Below, one piece after another: positions 48,677-56,523 of a stretch of 64,000 nt of DNA. This DNA comes from Alloalcanivorax marinus (lineage in GTDB: Bacteria; Pseudomonadota; Gammaproteobacteria; Pseudomonadales; Alcanivoracaceae): the NCBI RefSeq assembly GCF_016906305.1, contig NZ_JADDOL010000007.1, forward strand, positions 104,833 through 168,832, written 5' to 3'. Each line of letters starts with the position of its first letter. Position 1 is the first letter of the stretch. The notes under the pieces are model-generated. The model searched no databases. It saw only the letters and a program-made list of their open reading frames with translations, and was not told the DNA's origin. A program made the translations under genes and the position numbers.

Positions 48677-49005
48677 AGCAGGGCGAGCTGGTCCTGTGTG
48701 AGTTCTATTTTTCCGATCTTGGTGAAAGCAAGCGCAGGCCGGTTATTGTCTTTAAGGATAATTTGCCGTTCGATGATTTTGTCGGTGTTCCGGTGAGTAG
48801 CAAAGCCCACAAGCTACATGCGGATGAAAGCTTGTTGCAGCCTGACGAGCTGAAAGAAGGAGTTCTTCCGAAAATTTCGAAAGTTATGGTCCGGAAGACA
48901 TTTGTTATCTCAAAGGCGGTCGTCGACAAGAAATATGGTGTTTTGACACCGGAACGTTTTCAGGCGCTCCATCGAGATTTTTGTCAGTACTTTGATTGCT
49001 GCTGA
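48667..49005 (+). CDS. MazF/PemK-like toxin (endoribonuclease family)
   Basis: This 112-residue protein begins MDVKQGELVLCEFYFSDLGESKRRPVIVF, the PemK/MazF signature (G-E/D-I/V-V ... RPVIV). FVGVPVSSKAHKL and a C-terminal VVDKKYGVLTPERFQALHRDF follow. The family cleaves mRNA at short sequences. The small gene just upstream is its likely antitoxin. The module lies between GT4 fragments 2 and 3. Confidence 0.8.
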   Translation: MDVKQGELVLCEFYFSDLGESKRRPVIVFKDNLPFDDFVGVPVSSKAHKLHADESLLQPDELKEGVLPKISKVMVRKTFVISKAVVDKKYGVLTPERFQALHRDFCQYFDCC

Positions 49006-49051
49006 CTTTACGTTTTCTTACCCCGTTTCTATGTCTTCTCCATTTCTATAA

Positions 49052-49217
49052 TCGCCGAGAGCCATGCGCTGGTGCTGCCGTCCCACCGCGAGGGGATGCC
49101 GCGCACGGTGCTGGAGGCCGCGTCCATGGGCCGGCCCGCGGCCGCATCGAGGCGGAGTTCGACGAGCGCCTGGTGGTGCGGGCGGCGCTGGATTGCCTCG
49201 AGGGCGCCCGCCCGTAA
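49052..49217 (+). pseudogene. GT4 glycosyltransferase C-terminal fragment, copy 3 (internal deletion)
   Basis: IAESHALVLPSHREGMPRTVLEAASMG joins directly to a frame-shifted RIEAEFDERLVVRAALDCLEGARP. About 160 bases present in copy 2 are missing at a CGGCCC-type microhomology. The 3' flank (GTAACCCCCCAAGCCTGCG) still matches copy 2. Confidence 0.8.
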
Positions 49218-49231
49218 CCCCCCAAGCCTGC

Positions 49232-49355
49232 GTCCGCTTAGGCTTACATCCTTTTCCGTTTTGGCTGACAGATGCTGGTTCGCTTGCCCTTTATACTGTT
49301 CATGGGATCAGTGTTCCGGTTACAAGCTGCTGTTCGCGCACAAGGAGATGGTGCG
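49232..49355 (+). repeat. Direct repeat A: promoter and 5' part of an Rpn-family gene, start deleted
   Basis: This 124-base repeat matches 50155-50305 from GTCCGCTTAGGCTTACATCC onward. It contains a TATACT -10-like box and the text for YKLLFAHKEMVR. Compared with copy B it lacks about 27 bases that include the ATG. Confidence 0.8.
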
Positions 49356-49394
49356 AAATCTGGGACCTGATTCTCTAAGGCTCGATCTCATTGT

Positions 49395-49418
49395 CTTTGT
49401 TGTCACTTGACAACAAAG
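49395..49418. promoter_or_regulatory. Perfect 11-bp inverted repeat, candidate operator
   Basis: CTTTGTTGTCA and TGACAACAAAG flank a CT centre. It lies 33 bases upstream of the truncated HicA-like start and has no U-run, so an autoregulation operator is more likely than a terminator. Confidence 0.45.
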
Positions 49419-49451
49419 ATAAGAGGCGATAGGTTTTGGGGGAAGATCGAT

Positions 49452-49502
49452 ATGGCGCGTGGAAAGCATCCCAAGGCGGCCATCGAAATGGCGCTTCATT
49501 AA
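49452..49502 (+). pseudogene. Truncated HicA-like first gene of a two-gene module
   Basis: MARGKHPKAAIEMALH then stop. This matches, from memory, the start of a small protein (about 80 residues) usually found before genes like 49539-50117. The remaining Cys-rich body is gone. Remnant bases run to about 49531. Confidence 0.45.
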
Positions 49503-49538
49503 ATGGGTGGAAAAGTGTAAGTACACGGGAGGTGAGGA

Positions 49539-50117
49539 ATGAGTACGTTTGAGTTCCAGCTTCATTTTCAGCTTCCTGACGGCGAGGCCGACCCCGAACT
49601 CTGGTTGGACGCTCTGTTCGAGGCAGGCTGTGACGATGCCTTGGTCGGCCTCGCCTCCCACGGCTATCTGTCCCTCGACTTCAACCGAGAAGCGCCGACC
49701 GCCTGGGAAGCGTTGCAAACCGCCGTGCGAGACGTAAAAACGGCTATCCCAGAAGCGCGATTGGTCTCTGCAGGGCCGGATTTGCTTAATTTATCTGAGC
49801 TCGCCGAGCTGATGACGGACAGGCTGGCAAAAGTCACTCGGCAGGCGATGCGTAAGTATGCGAAAGGTGAGGTGAAAAGAACCGCCACGCGATTCCCATC
49901 GCCTCGGGTATCCGGAGGTACCCCCCTTTGGCACGCGGATGAAGTTCTCGCATGGATGATGGACAATCGGAAAATTCAGGCGACATCAGAGCCTGCGCAA
50001 TCGCTTATCACGCTGGCTTCCGCGATACGAATGCTGAACAGCACCAAGGAATACCACCAGAGCCGTGCCGCTGCCCCTGAGCTAATCCAAAAGGCGGAAC
50101 AGCTCCTGGTTAGCTGA
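49539..50117 (+). CDS. Predicted DNA-binding protein, partner of the truncated HicA-like gene
   Basis: This 192-residue protein begins MSTFEFQLHFQLPDGEADPE, with a ferredoxin-like N-terminal half (LWLDALFEAGCDDALVGLASHGYLSLDF). A helix-turn-helix-like region follows (LSELAELMTDRLAKVTRQAMRKYAKGE), with PSPRVSGGTPLWHADEVLAW after it. It is probably the regulator or antitoxin of a toxin-antitoxin-like pair whose first gene is truncated just upstream. A GGGAGG lies 11 bases before the ATG. Function is not established. Confidence 0.65.
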   Translation: MSTFEFQLHFQLPDGEADPELWLDALFEAGCDDALVGLASHGYLSLDFNREAPTAWEALQTAVRDVKTAIPEARLVSAGPDLLNLSELAELMTDRLAKVTRQAMRKYAKGEVKRTATRFPSPRVSGGTPLWHADEVLAWMMDNRKIQATSEPAQSLITLASAIRMLNSTKEYHQSRAAAPELIQKAEQLLVS

Positions 50118-50136
50118 TCACTACCGCCGGCTCTTG

Positions 50137-50159
50137 CCATGAGCTGGTGCTGCCGTCCG
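50137..50159 (+). pseudogene. GT4 fragment, copy 4 (very short)
   Basis: GCCATGAGCTGGTGCTGCCG matches copies 1-3 at the ESHELVLPS site and joins repeat B directly. It is too short for a firm call alone but fits the series. Confidence 0.5.
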
Positions 50160-50305
50160 CTTAGGCTTACATCCTTTTCCGTTTTGGCTGACAGATGCTG
50201 GTTCGCTCGCCCTTTATACTGTTCATAAGGTCAGTATTTGGGGCGAGGGATGGCACAGCATGACACCGGCTACAAGCTGCTGTTCGCGCACAAGGAGATG
50301 GTCCG
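50155..50305 (+). repeat. Direct repeat B: promoter and 5' end of an Rpn-family nuclease gene
   Basis: This is the longer copy of repeat A. The ATG at 50250 starts MAQHDTGYKLLFAHKEMVR, the usual N-terminus of Rpn (recombination-promoting nuclease/putative transposase) proteins. The rest of that gene is absent; the sequence changes to the next gene's leader after MVR. Confidence 0.75.
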
Positions 50306-50313
50306 GGGTGACA

Positions 50314-50805
50314 ATGCAAGACTATCTGGATCGGCTGGAGGGCATGACGTTCGAACGTGTCACCTTCACCGCCGCCGCTTTCGCCGATTGGCTTCGGCTG
50401 ATCAAGCAGCAGCTGGACCTGATGTCCCTGGTGGGGCGGTGCCAGTTGCACGCGATGGGGTATGTGGCCGGGCACACTTGCGGGTGTGGCGTGCACACGC
50501 CGCTGTCCGGGTACCCGCGGGCGTGTTGCCTGGGGCTGGTGCGTTCCCATCTGCTGTTGGCGGAGCTGGCGTTGTCCGCCGCCTGGCTGGACGGGCAGGC
50601 GCGGGGCTATCTCGAGGCCGGCTCGTCGGATCTGGAGCGGTCGTTCACCGAGTGGTCCCGGGAGCGGGTGGCCGCCGGGCTGATTACCCTCACCGGCTGG
50701 TGCGGCGCGCTGCACCATGCGGTGCTGGCGCTGGCCTGCGAAGAGTTGGATGCCGGCCGCGTCATGGCCCTGGACCTGGCGTTGTTGGGGCGGTTGGAGC
50801 GGTGA
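50314..50805 (+). CDS. Hypothetical protein coupled to an MBL-fold nuclease
   Basis: This 163-residue protein begins MQDYLDRLEGMTFERVTFTA, with a helical body containing LMSLVGRCQLHAMGYVAGHTCGCGV and PRACCLGLVRSHLLLAELALSAAWLDG. I do not recognise it. The ATG at 50314 follows CGGGGTGA just after the Rpn fragment. Its stop overlaps the GTG of the MBL gene, so the two are co-translated and may work together. A Cys/His group (HTCGCGVH, CC) could bind metal. Confidence 0.65.
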   Translation: MQDYLDRLEGMTFERVTFTAAAFADWLRLIKQQLDLMSLVGRCQLHAMGYVAGHTCGCGVHTPLSGYPRACCLGLVRSHLLLAELALSAAWLDGQARGYLEAGSSDLERSFTEWSRERVAAGLITLTGWCGALHHAVLALACEELDAGRVMALDLALLGRLER

Positions 50806-52196
50806 CCATTCATCACCACGGCGCGGTGGACGGCGTTACCGGTTCCTGCCATGAGCTGGTGCTGGGGCCGGACGCCAGCCTGTTGATCGACTGCGGGCTG
50901 TTCCAGGGCGAGGACGCGGCGCCCCGGGGCGGGCCGGATCAGCTGGCCATCGGGTTCGACGTGCGCCGCATCAAGGCGTTGGTGGTTACCCACGTTCACA
51001 TCGACCATGTGGGGCGTATTCCCTGGTTGCTGGCCGCCGGCTTCGAGGGGCCGATTCTGTGCAGCGAGCCGTCGGCGCGGTTGCTGCCGCTGGTGCTGGA
51101 GGACGCCTTCAAGCTGAGCCTGAGCCGCCAGACCGAGGCGGTGGCCCGCTATCTCCAGGTGATCGAACAACGGCTGGTGGCGCTGCCCTATGACCAGTGG
51201 CACGACGTGCACGATGAGGCGCGCATCCGGCTGAGGCGGTCCGGGCACATTCTCGGGTCCGCCTATGTGGAGTGCGACGTGGCCGGCCACCGCACGGTGT
51301 TTTCCGGTGATCTGGGCGCGCCCCATGCGCCGCTGCTGGATCCGCCGGTGCCGCCGGAGGGCTGCGATACCCTGGTGATCGAGAGCACCTACGGCGACCG
51401 CCGCCACGAGGGGCGGGCGCGCCGTCGGGAGCGGCTGGCGGCGGTGCTGCGGCGGGCGCTGCGCGACCAGGGCACGGTGCTGATTCCCGCTTTCAGTATC
51501 GGGCGCACCCAGGAGTTGCTCTACGAGCTGGAAGACATTATTGAGGAGGGCGGCGACGGCGAGGCGGTGGACGGGCTGCCTTGGCGCGAGCTGCCGGTGA
51601 TTCTGGATTCGCCGCTGGCCACCCGCTTTACCCGGGTATATCGGGAGCTGGCCCGGTTCTGGCCAGTGGAGGCGCGGGCGCGCCGGGCGGCGGGGCGCCG
51701 GCCGCTGGCCTTCGAGCAGCGGCTGACCGTGGACGACCACGCCGCCCACCAGCGCATGGTGCGCCATCTGGCGGAGAGCCGCCGCCCGGCCATCGTGATC
51801 GCCGCCAGTGGTATGTGCACCGGCGGGCGCATCGTCAACTACCTGAAGGCCATGCTCGGCGACCCGCGCCACAACGTGCTGTTCGTGGGCTACCAGGCCG
51901 CCGGCACCCCCGGGCGCGCCATTCAGATCCACGGGCCGAACGGTGGCTATGTGGACCTGGACGGGGAGCGTATGACCATCCGCGCCGGCATCGAAACCCT
52001 GGGCGGCTACTCCGCCCACGCCGACCGGGACGGCCTGATTCACTTCGTCACCGGCCAGAGCCGCTGGCCCTCGCGCATTCTGATCGTGCACGGCGACCCG
52101 GACGCCAAACAGGCCCTGGCGGACGCCCTGCGGCAACGCTACCAGGCGGCCGGCAGGGCGGTGTCGGTGGAATGTCCCTCGTATGACCCGGCGTAG
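50802..52196 (+). CDS. MBL-fold beta-CASP RNA-processing exonuclease family protein
   Basis: This 464-residue protein has the metallo-beta-lactamase motif THVHIDHVGR (HxHxDH), SGHILGSAY and FSGDLGAP, then beta-CASP features: STYGDRRHEGR, IPAFSIGRTQELLYEL, ASGMCTGGRIVNYL and GGYSAHADRDGL. Such proteins (YSH1/CPSF-73-like) cleave RNA endo- and exonucleolytically. GTG at 50802, in a GTGA overlap, is chosen; the frame stays open to 50238, but that stretch belongs to the overlapping gene and Rpn fragment. Confidence 0.88.
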   Translation: MTIHHHGAVDGVTGSCHELVLGPDASLLIDCGLFQGEDAAPRGGPDQLAIGFDVRRIKALVVTHVHIDHVGRIPWLLAAGFEGPILCSEPSARLLPLVLEDAFKLSLSRQTEAVARYLQVIEQRLVALPYDQWHDVHDEARIRLRRSGHILGSAYVECDVAGHRTVFSGDLGAPHAPLLDPPVPPEGCDTLVIESTYGDRRHEGRARRRERLAAVLRRALRDQGTVLIPAFSIGRTQELLYELEDIIEEGGDGEAVDGLPWRELPVILDSPLATRFTRVYRELARFWPVEARARRAAGRRPLAFEQRLTVDDHAAHQRMVRHLAESRRPAIVIAASGMCTGGRIVNYLKAMLGDPRHNVLFVGYQAAGTPGRAIQIHGPNGGYVDLDGERMTIRAGIETLGGYSAHADRDGLIHFVTGQSRWPSRILIVHGDPDAKQALADALRQRYQAAGRAVSVECPSYDPA

Positions 52197-52268
52197 CTTG
52201 AGATAAATTCAGGCATTAGACGCTTTATTCGGTTTCCGGTAGTATGAGATTGACGATTGTGTATTTTC

Positions 52269-52327
52269 TCAGTGCGTGCTAACGTCCCACTTCCGCCACG
52301 CGGAAGTGGGACGTTAGCACGCACTGA
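52269..52327. repeat. Perfect 27-bp stem hairpin
   Basis: 52269-52295 and 52301-52327 are exact complements around the 5-base loop CCACG. It lies 72 bases after the MBL gene and 30 bases before the AbiEii module. No U-run follows. Confidence 0.9.
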
Positions 52328-52357
52328 TCAAGAAATCCTTTTAAATCAAAGGCTTAG

Positions 52358-52588
52358 ATGGAAATGCAACAGCAAGGACATTTCAACATACCCGGACGAC
52401 TCCCGTTCCTGGAGGCGGTATGTTGGGATTTGCGCAATGTGCATGACCTTACCCCGGACGAAATGCTCAACCGTTATGAACGCGGCTGGGAATACCGGGG
52501 AGCGCTGGCCGATCTGGAAGGTCAAGAGAGAGCTTTTGTCCATAAACTTGCCGTGGCCAAGGGGTCTTGGCTGCAAGTAGATGTTTGA
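52358..52588 (+). CDS. Small partner (putative antitoxin) of AbiEii-type toxin
   Basis: This 76-residue protein begins MEMQQQGHFNIPGRLPFLEA; LTPDEMLNRYERGWEYRGALADLEGQERAFV follows. It is helical and soluble. Small genes of this kind often precede nucleotidyltransferase AbiEii genes. It overlaps the toxin gene by 8 bases. No standard AbiEi HTH domain is visible, so the antitoxin role is inferred only from position. Confidence 0.6.
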   Translation: MEMQQQGHFNIPGRLPFLEAVCWDLRNVHDLTPDEMLNRYERGWEYRGALADLEGQERAFVHKLAVAKGSWLQVDV

Positions 52589-53306
52589 TCACGAACATCA
52601 TTGCAAGATTCTGCGTGTTCTCGACGCTCTGGATTCCTCCATATTCGAAAAAACCGGATCTTATTTCGGCGGCGGCACCCTGATTGCCTTGCTCCACGAT
52701 GAATATCGCTGGAGCAAGGATATCGACTTTCTATGTCCCGTGGGGCCCGGGTATCGCGACTTGCGTAAAGCGGCCGCTGAAGCCGGGCATTCTCCCACTT
52801 TCCTCTTTCAAAACGTGAATGACCTGGAGTTCCCGCGCGAACTTCGGGCGGACCAATATGGTATCCGCTTTCTGGTGATGGCTGATGGCACGCCCATAAA
52901 GTTCGAGATTGTGGCCGAGGCCAGGATCGAGCTCGGTAAACCGGAAAAATACCCTTGGCTGAACACTCCCTGCCTGAATCGAGTGGACCGATACGCGGAA
53001 AAATTACTGGCGAATGCGGATCGATGGGCGGATTCGGCCATCGAATCCCGTGATTTAATTGATTTGGCGGTTCTGAGGTTGCATGAAGGGCTTTGCGAAG
53101 AGGCCATCTCGAAAGCCGAGGAGGCCTATCCCGTCGTGGAACCGCTCGCCAAGGCCTTGCAAAAGTTTCAATCCACCCAGGCTTATCGAAGCAAATGCTT
53201 CGACGCACTGCAGATCCAGAACCGGTCCGTGATTATCGACGGCATTGACCTGCTTGCGACGGACCAGGGCATGGAGCGAACCGAGCGTTCCCGCGACGAA
53301 CTCTGA
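52581..53306 (+). CDS. AbiEii/AbiGii-type nucleotidyltransferase toxin
   Basis: This 241-residue protein has the nucleotidyltransferase signature YFGGGTLIALLHDEYRWSKDIDFL (GG...DxD), then PIKFEIVAEARIEL with the third acidic site, and RYAEKLLANADRW with ESRDLIDLAVL. This is the DUF1814/AbiEii pattern; in type IV toxin-antitoxin systems such enzymes modify tRNA or other targets and can abort phage infection. The small upstream gene is its likely partner. It lies at the end of the accessory hot spot. Confidence 0.82.
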   Translation: MFDHEHHCKILRVLDALDSSIFEKTGSYFGGGTLIALLHDEYRWSKDIDFLCPVGPGYRDLRKAAAEAGHSPTFLFQNVNDLEFPRELRADQYGIRFLVMADGTPIKFEIVAEARIELGKPEKYPWLNTPCLNRVDRYAEKLLANADRWADSAIESRDLIDLAVLRLHEGLCEEAISKAEEAYPVVEPLAKALQKFQSTQAYRSKCFDALQIQNRSVIIDGIDLLATDQGMERTERSRDEL

Positions 53307-53330
53307 TCTGCTTTTAATGCTTGCGGAGCG

Positions 53331-54653
53331 ATGGGTCGCCGCGAAGGCTGTCGCCAACGACCGCCATTACCACCACATCCGCGATTTGGACCTGCGGGTG
53401 TTTTGTCCTTGAGTGATAAGGCGTTCGGTTTGTCCCTCTTTTCTTCCGTCATTCTGTTCGTTTTCCCCGTTGCGTTGATGCTCGACCCCCGGGCGGCCGG
53501 TCTGGTGGCTCTGCTGGCCGGTGTCTGGGCGTTGGCGGCGGCGTCGTGCCGGCCGGCTGACGGGCCCGCGCCGGCGGCGGCCGGCGCCTGGCTGCTCGCT
53601 CTGCTGGCGTTCGCGGGCCATTGGCTGCTGGACGCGGGGCGTGGCGGCGGGGTGCCGACGGCGGCGCACACCCTGGCTTCCCTGCCGTACTGGCCGCTGG
53701 CGGCGGCGGGGCTGTTCGTGGCGTGGCGGCGCTTTCCGCCGGCGCCGGCGGCGCTGTGGTGGGGCGCGGCCCTGGCGGCGGCGGTGGCCGGGGCCCTTCT
53801 GTTGCATCAGTGGGGCGGCACGGTGCGGGTCCGGGTGCGCACCGACATGAACTCGATTCCCTTCGGTAATCTTTCCCTGTGCTTGGGGGTATTGGCCCTG
53901 TTGGGCGGCCTGTTCCAGCGGCGCGATCCGCGTTGGGGCGCGCTGCTGGTGTCGGCGGGTGTGCTCGGCCTGGTGGCGTCGTTGCTGTCCGGCACACGGG
54001 GCGGCTGGATCACGCTGCCGGCGGTGGTGCTGATGCTGGCCGCCTGGCGGGGTGGGGCGCTCTGGCGCCGTTGGTCGTCCCTGCCGCTGGCCTGGCGCGG
54101 GGCCGGTTGGGCCCTGCTGCTGGCGCTGCTGGTGTTCGCGGCGGCGCGGGTGTGGCCCCGGGTGGAGGATCTGTTCAGCGATCTGCATCGCTTCGCGGCG
54201 GACGGCATTACCGGCACCTCCGTGGGGCTGCGCCTGGATATGTGGGGCACCGCCTGGTCGCTGTTTCTGCAGAAGCCCTGGCTGGGCTGGGGCGAGCAGG
54301 GCCTGGCCCTGGAATTGCAACGGCTGATCGAGGCGGGGCGTCTCAACGAGCAGGCGCAGTACTTCGGCTATCAACTGCACGGCGATGTGCTGGACACCCT
54401 GGCGCGGCGCGGGCTGCTGGGGCTGGGTACACTGCTGCCGCTGTATCTGGTGCCGGCCTGGCTGTGTTGGCGGCGGCTGCGCCAGGCGGGCGCCGTGGCC
54501 ATGGCGGGGCTTCTGACGGTGGTGATGTTCGCCGGCTTCGGGTTGACCCAGAGCCAGTTCCGGGACCCGCACACTCTGGCGGGGTACCTGGTTCTGATGT
54601 CCGGGTTGTTGGTGATGTCGGTCCGGGTCGGAGGGGGCGGGCGGCCCGGCTAG
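53331..54653 (+). CDS. O-antigen ligase family protein
   Basis: This 440-residue protein has about ten to twelve hydrophobic helices and the characteristic periplasmic loop with SGTRGGWITLPAVV, LDMWGTAWSLFLQKPWLGWG and YQLHGDVLDTLARRGLLGLG. These match the WaaL/O-antigen ligase (Wzy_C) superfamily, which joins glycan to lipid A core or polymerises repeats. The start is uncertain: ATG at 53331 has a poor ribosome site, and TTG at 53403 or 53409 gives a tighter N-terminus (LSDKAFGL). Confidence 0.82.
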   Translation: MGRREGCRQRPPLPPHPRFGPAGVLSLSDKAFGLSLFSSVILFVFPVALMLDPRAAGLVALLAGVWALAAASCRPADGPAPAAAGAWLLALLAFAGHWLLDAGRGGGVPTAAHTLASLPYWPLAAAGLFVAWRRFPPAPAALWWGAALAAAVAGALLLHQWGGTVRVRVRTDMNSIPFGNLSLCLGVLALLGGLFQRRDPRWGALLVSAGVLGLVASLLSGTRGGWITLPAVVLMLAAWRGGALWRRWSSLPLAWRGAGWALLLALLVFAAARVWPRVEDLFSDLHRFAADGITGTSVGLRLDMWGTAWSLFLQKPWLGWGEQGLALELQRLIEAGRLNEQAQYFGYQLHGDVLDTLARRGLLGLGTLLPLYLVPAWLCWRRLRQAGAVAMAGLLTVVMFAGFGLTQSQFRDPHTLAGYLVLMSGLLVMSVRVGGGGRPG

Positions 54654-54898
54654 GGCGTTTTACAATTCGACGTATTCTTTTACGAAAATCCACCTTTCAC
54701 GGCGGTCGCGTGCGCGCGATTGTCATATGGATGGCTTACACTGCGCCCTGCCTTGAGAGAATTGAGAGAAACCAGGGCCCACCCTGGCAGCTTATCACGC
54801 TTTTTTCGTAGCTGTGCACCCCTCTTTTCGGGTCTGTGCAAAATATTGTGGATCGGTTATCGTCCGGCCCGCCAACTTACACCAAGAAGGAAGACGGC

Positions 54899-55969
54899 AT
54901 GGAAGTCGGAGTACTGGGGTCATTTCTGGTACCGCTGAGCAGCATGCTCGCCGCGTTTGGATTTTTGCCGCTGGCCCACCGTCTGGGCTTCGTGGATCAT
55001 CCCAATGGTCGTAAGCAGCACGCGGCGCCGGTGCCCCTGGCGGGCGGTGGCGTGGTGTTTGTCGGCCTGATGGTGGCGGGTCTGGCCACCGGCCTGTGGA
55101 ACGGCGAGGGGTGGGGCTGGTTCCTCACCGCCGCGGTGATTCTGACCACCGTGGGCACCCTGGACGACATTTACGACCTGAGCGCCCGCTGGCGCTTTCT
55201 GATCCAGGGCGTCACCGTGGCTCTGGCCTGTGCCGTGTCCGGCGTCTACATCAATAGCCTGGGTCTGCTGCTGGGCGACAGCGTGCTGTTGCTGGGCGGC
55301 TTCTTCGGTCTGGTGTTCACCCTGGTGTGCGCGCTGGCGTGCATCAACGCCTACAACATGATCGACGGCATCGACGGCCAGGCCGGCAGCGTCACCTTGA
55401 TTACCCTGGCCGGCGTGGCGGTGCTGTCCACCGTGTCGGGCCACCAAAACACCGGCCTGTTCGCCGGGCTCTCCTGCCTGGCGCTGCTGGTCTATCTGAT
55501 GTTCAACCTGGAAGCGCCCTGGCTGCGCGGTCGCAAGATGTTCCTGGGCGACGGCGGCTCCAATCTGCTGGGCTTCCTGGTGCTGTGGCTGGTGGTGCTG
55601 GGCAGCCAGCGCGACGGCAGCTTCGCGCCGATCGTGGCGGTGTGGCTGGTGGGCGTGCCGATTCTGGACATGCTGGCGGTGTTCATGCGCCGCACCCTGA
55701 GCGGCCGCTCGCCGTTCAGCGCCGACCGTACTCACATCCATCATCTGCTGCTGGACCACGGCTTCAACGCCCGCCAGGCTCTGCTGGTGGTGGTGGCCAT
55801 GCACGCGGCCATGGTCGGTTTCGGGGTGGTGGGCACCCTGGCCGGTTGGTCGGAACTGACCCTTACCGTGGGCACCTTCGTGGCCGGCGGCCTTTACTTC
55901 TCTCTCAGCTTCCTGCTCGGCACCGGCCGCCTGACCGCCCTGGTGGCGGCGTCCCGCACCGAACGCTGA
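54899..55969 (+). CDS. WecA/MraY-family polyprenyl-phosphate glycosyl-1-phosphate transferase
   Basis: This 356-residue integral membrane protein has GFVDHPNGRKQHAAPVPLAGG at the start, GTLDDIYDLSARWRF (the Asp pair binding Mg), YNMIDGIDGQAG, KMFLGDGGSNLLGF and RTHIHHLLLDHG. These are standard WecA motifs. The enzyme transfers a HexNAc-1-phosphate onto undecaprenyl phosphate. GAAGGAAG precedes the ATG at 54899. A near-ops sequence lies at 54701-54713. A frameshifted paralogue lies 2 kb downstream. It could prime the O-antigen linked to the downstream aminotransferase and dehydratase genes. Confidence 0.93.
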   Translation: MEVGVLGSFLVPLSSMLAAFGFLPLAHRLGFVDHPNGRKQHAAPVPLAGGGVVFVGLMVAGLATGLWNGEGWGWFLTAAVILTTVGTLDDIYDLSARWRFLIQGVTVALACAVSGVYINSLGLLLGDSVLLLGGFFGLVFTLVCALACINAYNMIDGIDGQAGSVTLITLAGVAVLSTVSGHQNTGLFAGLSCLALLVYLMFNLEAPWLRGRKMFLGDGGSNLLGFLVLWLVVLGSQRDGSFAPIVAVWLVGVPILDMLAVFMRRTLSGRSPFSADRTHIHHLLLDHGFNARQALLVVVAMHAAMVGFGVVGTLAGWSELTLTVGTFVAGGLYFSLSFLLGTGRLTALVAASRTER

Positions 55970-55978
55970 AAAGCGCCT

Positions 55979-56272
55979 TTAGGGGTCCCGCAGGGGCCGC
56001 TGGCGGCCAATGATCTCGGTGGGTTCGCCCACCCAGATCAGCTTGTAGCCGCATTCCTCCAAAGCACGCAGGGCGGGCTCGTCGTGATCGCGGAAGGATT
56101 CCGGGATGGCGGTGGGCATTTTCAGGTGCAGGCGCACCAGGCCGGCGGCCAGATCGTCGGTGGGGCGGCGCGGGTAGCGCACCAGAATCACCTGTTCCAG
56201 GCCGGTGGGGGTTTCCAGGACCACGGTCCAGACCTTCTCGTAGTGCTCGTCCACGTCCACGTCCATGTTCAT
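55979..56272 (-). CDS. Small acidic hypothetical protein
   Basis: This 97-residue protein begins MNMDVDVDEHYEKVWTVVLE, with TGLEQVILVRYPRRPTDDLAAGLVRLHLKMP and a C-terminal GYKLIWVGEPTEIIGRQ. It has no signal or membrane segment. AAGGAGG lies 8 bases before the ATG at 56272, which fixes the start; a longer frame to 56494 is not credible. It is divergent from the bacterioferritin gene across a candidate Fur box. I do not recognise the family. Confidence 0.7.
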   Translation of the reverse strand: MNMDVDVDEHYEKVWTVVLETPTGLEQVILVRYPRRPTDDLAAGLVRLHLKMPTAIPESFRDHDEPALRALEECGYKLIWVGEPTEIIGRQRPLRDP

Positions 56273-56404
56273 CTTATTGTCCTCCTTGGTTCCCTGAAGC
56301 TTTACATGGGTTGTGCCGGACCGTCTGTAGGATAAAGAGGTAAATGCTTGTAGGAGAAAACTTACACAGCCCGGCATGAGCGCCTTCCCAGCCTTGGGCT
56401 GATA

Positions 56405-56423
56405 CCAAATGAGAACGATTAAC
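56405..56423. promoter_or_regulatory. Candidate Fur box
   Basis: CCAAATGAGAACGATTAAC matches the 19-base Fur consensus at 12 positions, including AATGA and ATTA. It lies between the 97-residue gene and the bacterioferritin gene, where iron control is plausible. Confidence 0.4.
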
Positions 56424-56523
56424 TCCTTGATTCCATTGAAAAATAATTCCGAAAGGGTAGCGCGCGCCGAATAATGGCGGCATACTCCGCGCATAATTTC
56501 CTGCCATCAAGGAGCGCCCCCCA

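Noticed and set aside
50238..52196. A 652-residue fusion of an Rpn start and the MBL-beta-CASP enzyme
   Set aside because: The frame is open throughout, but the stretch between is overlapped by a better coding frame (50314-50805), and the MBL protein has a normal N-terminus at the GTGA overlap.
52269..52327. Integron attC site
   Set aside because: The hairpin is a perfect stem without the unpaired bases and conserved core sites of attC, and no integrase gene is seen.
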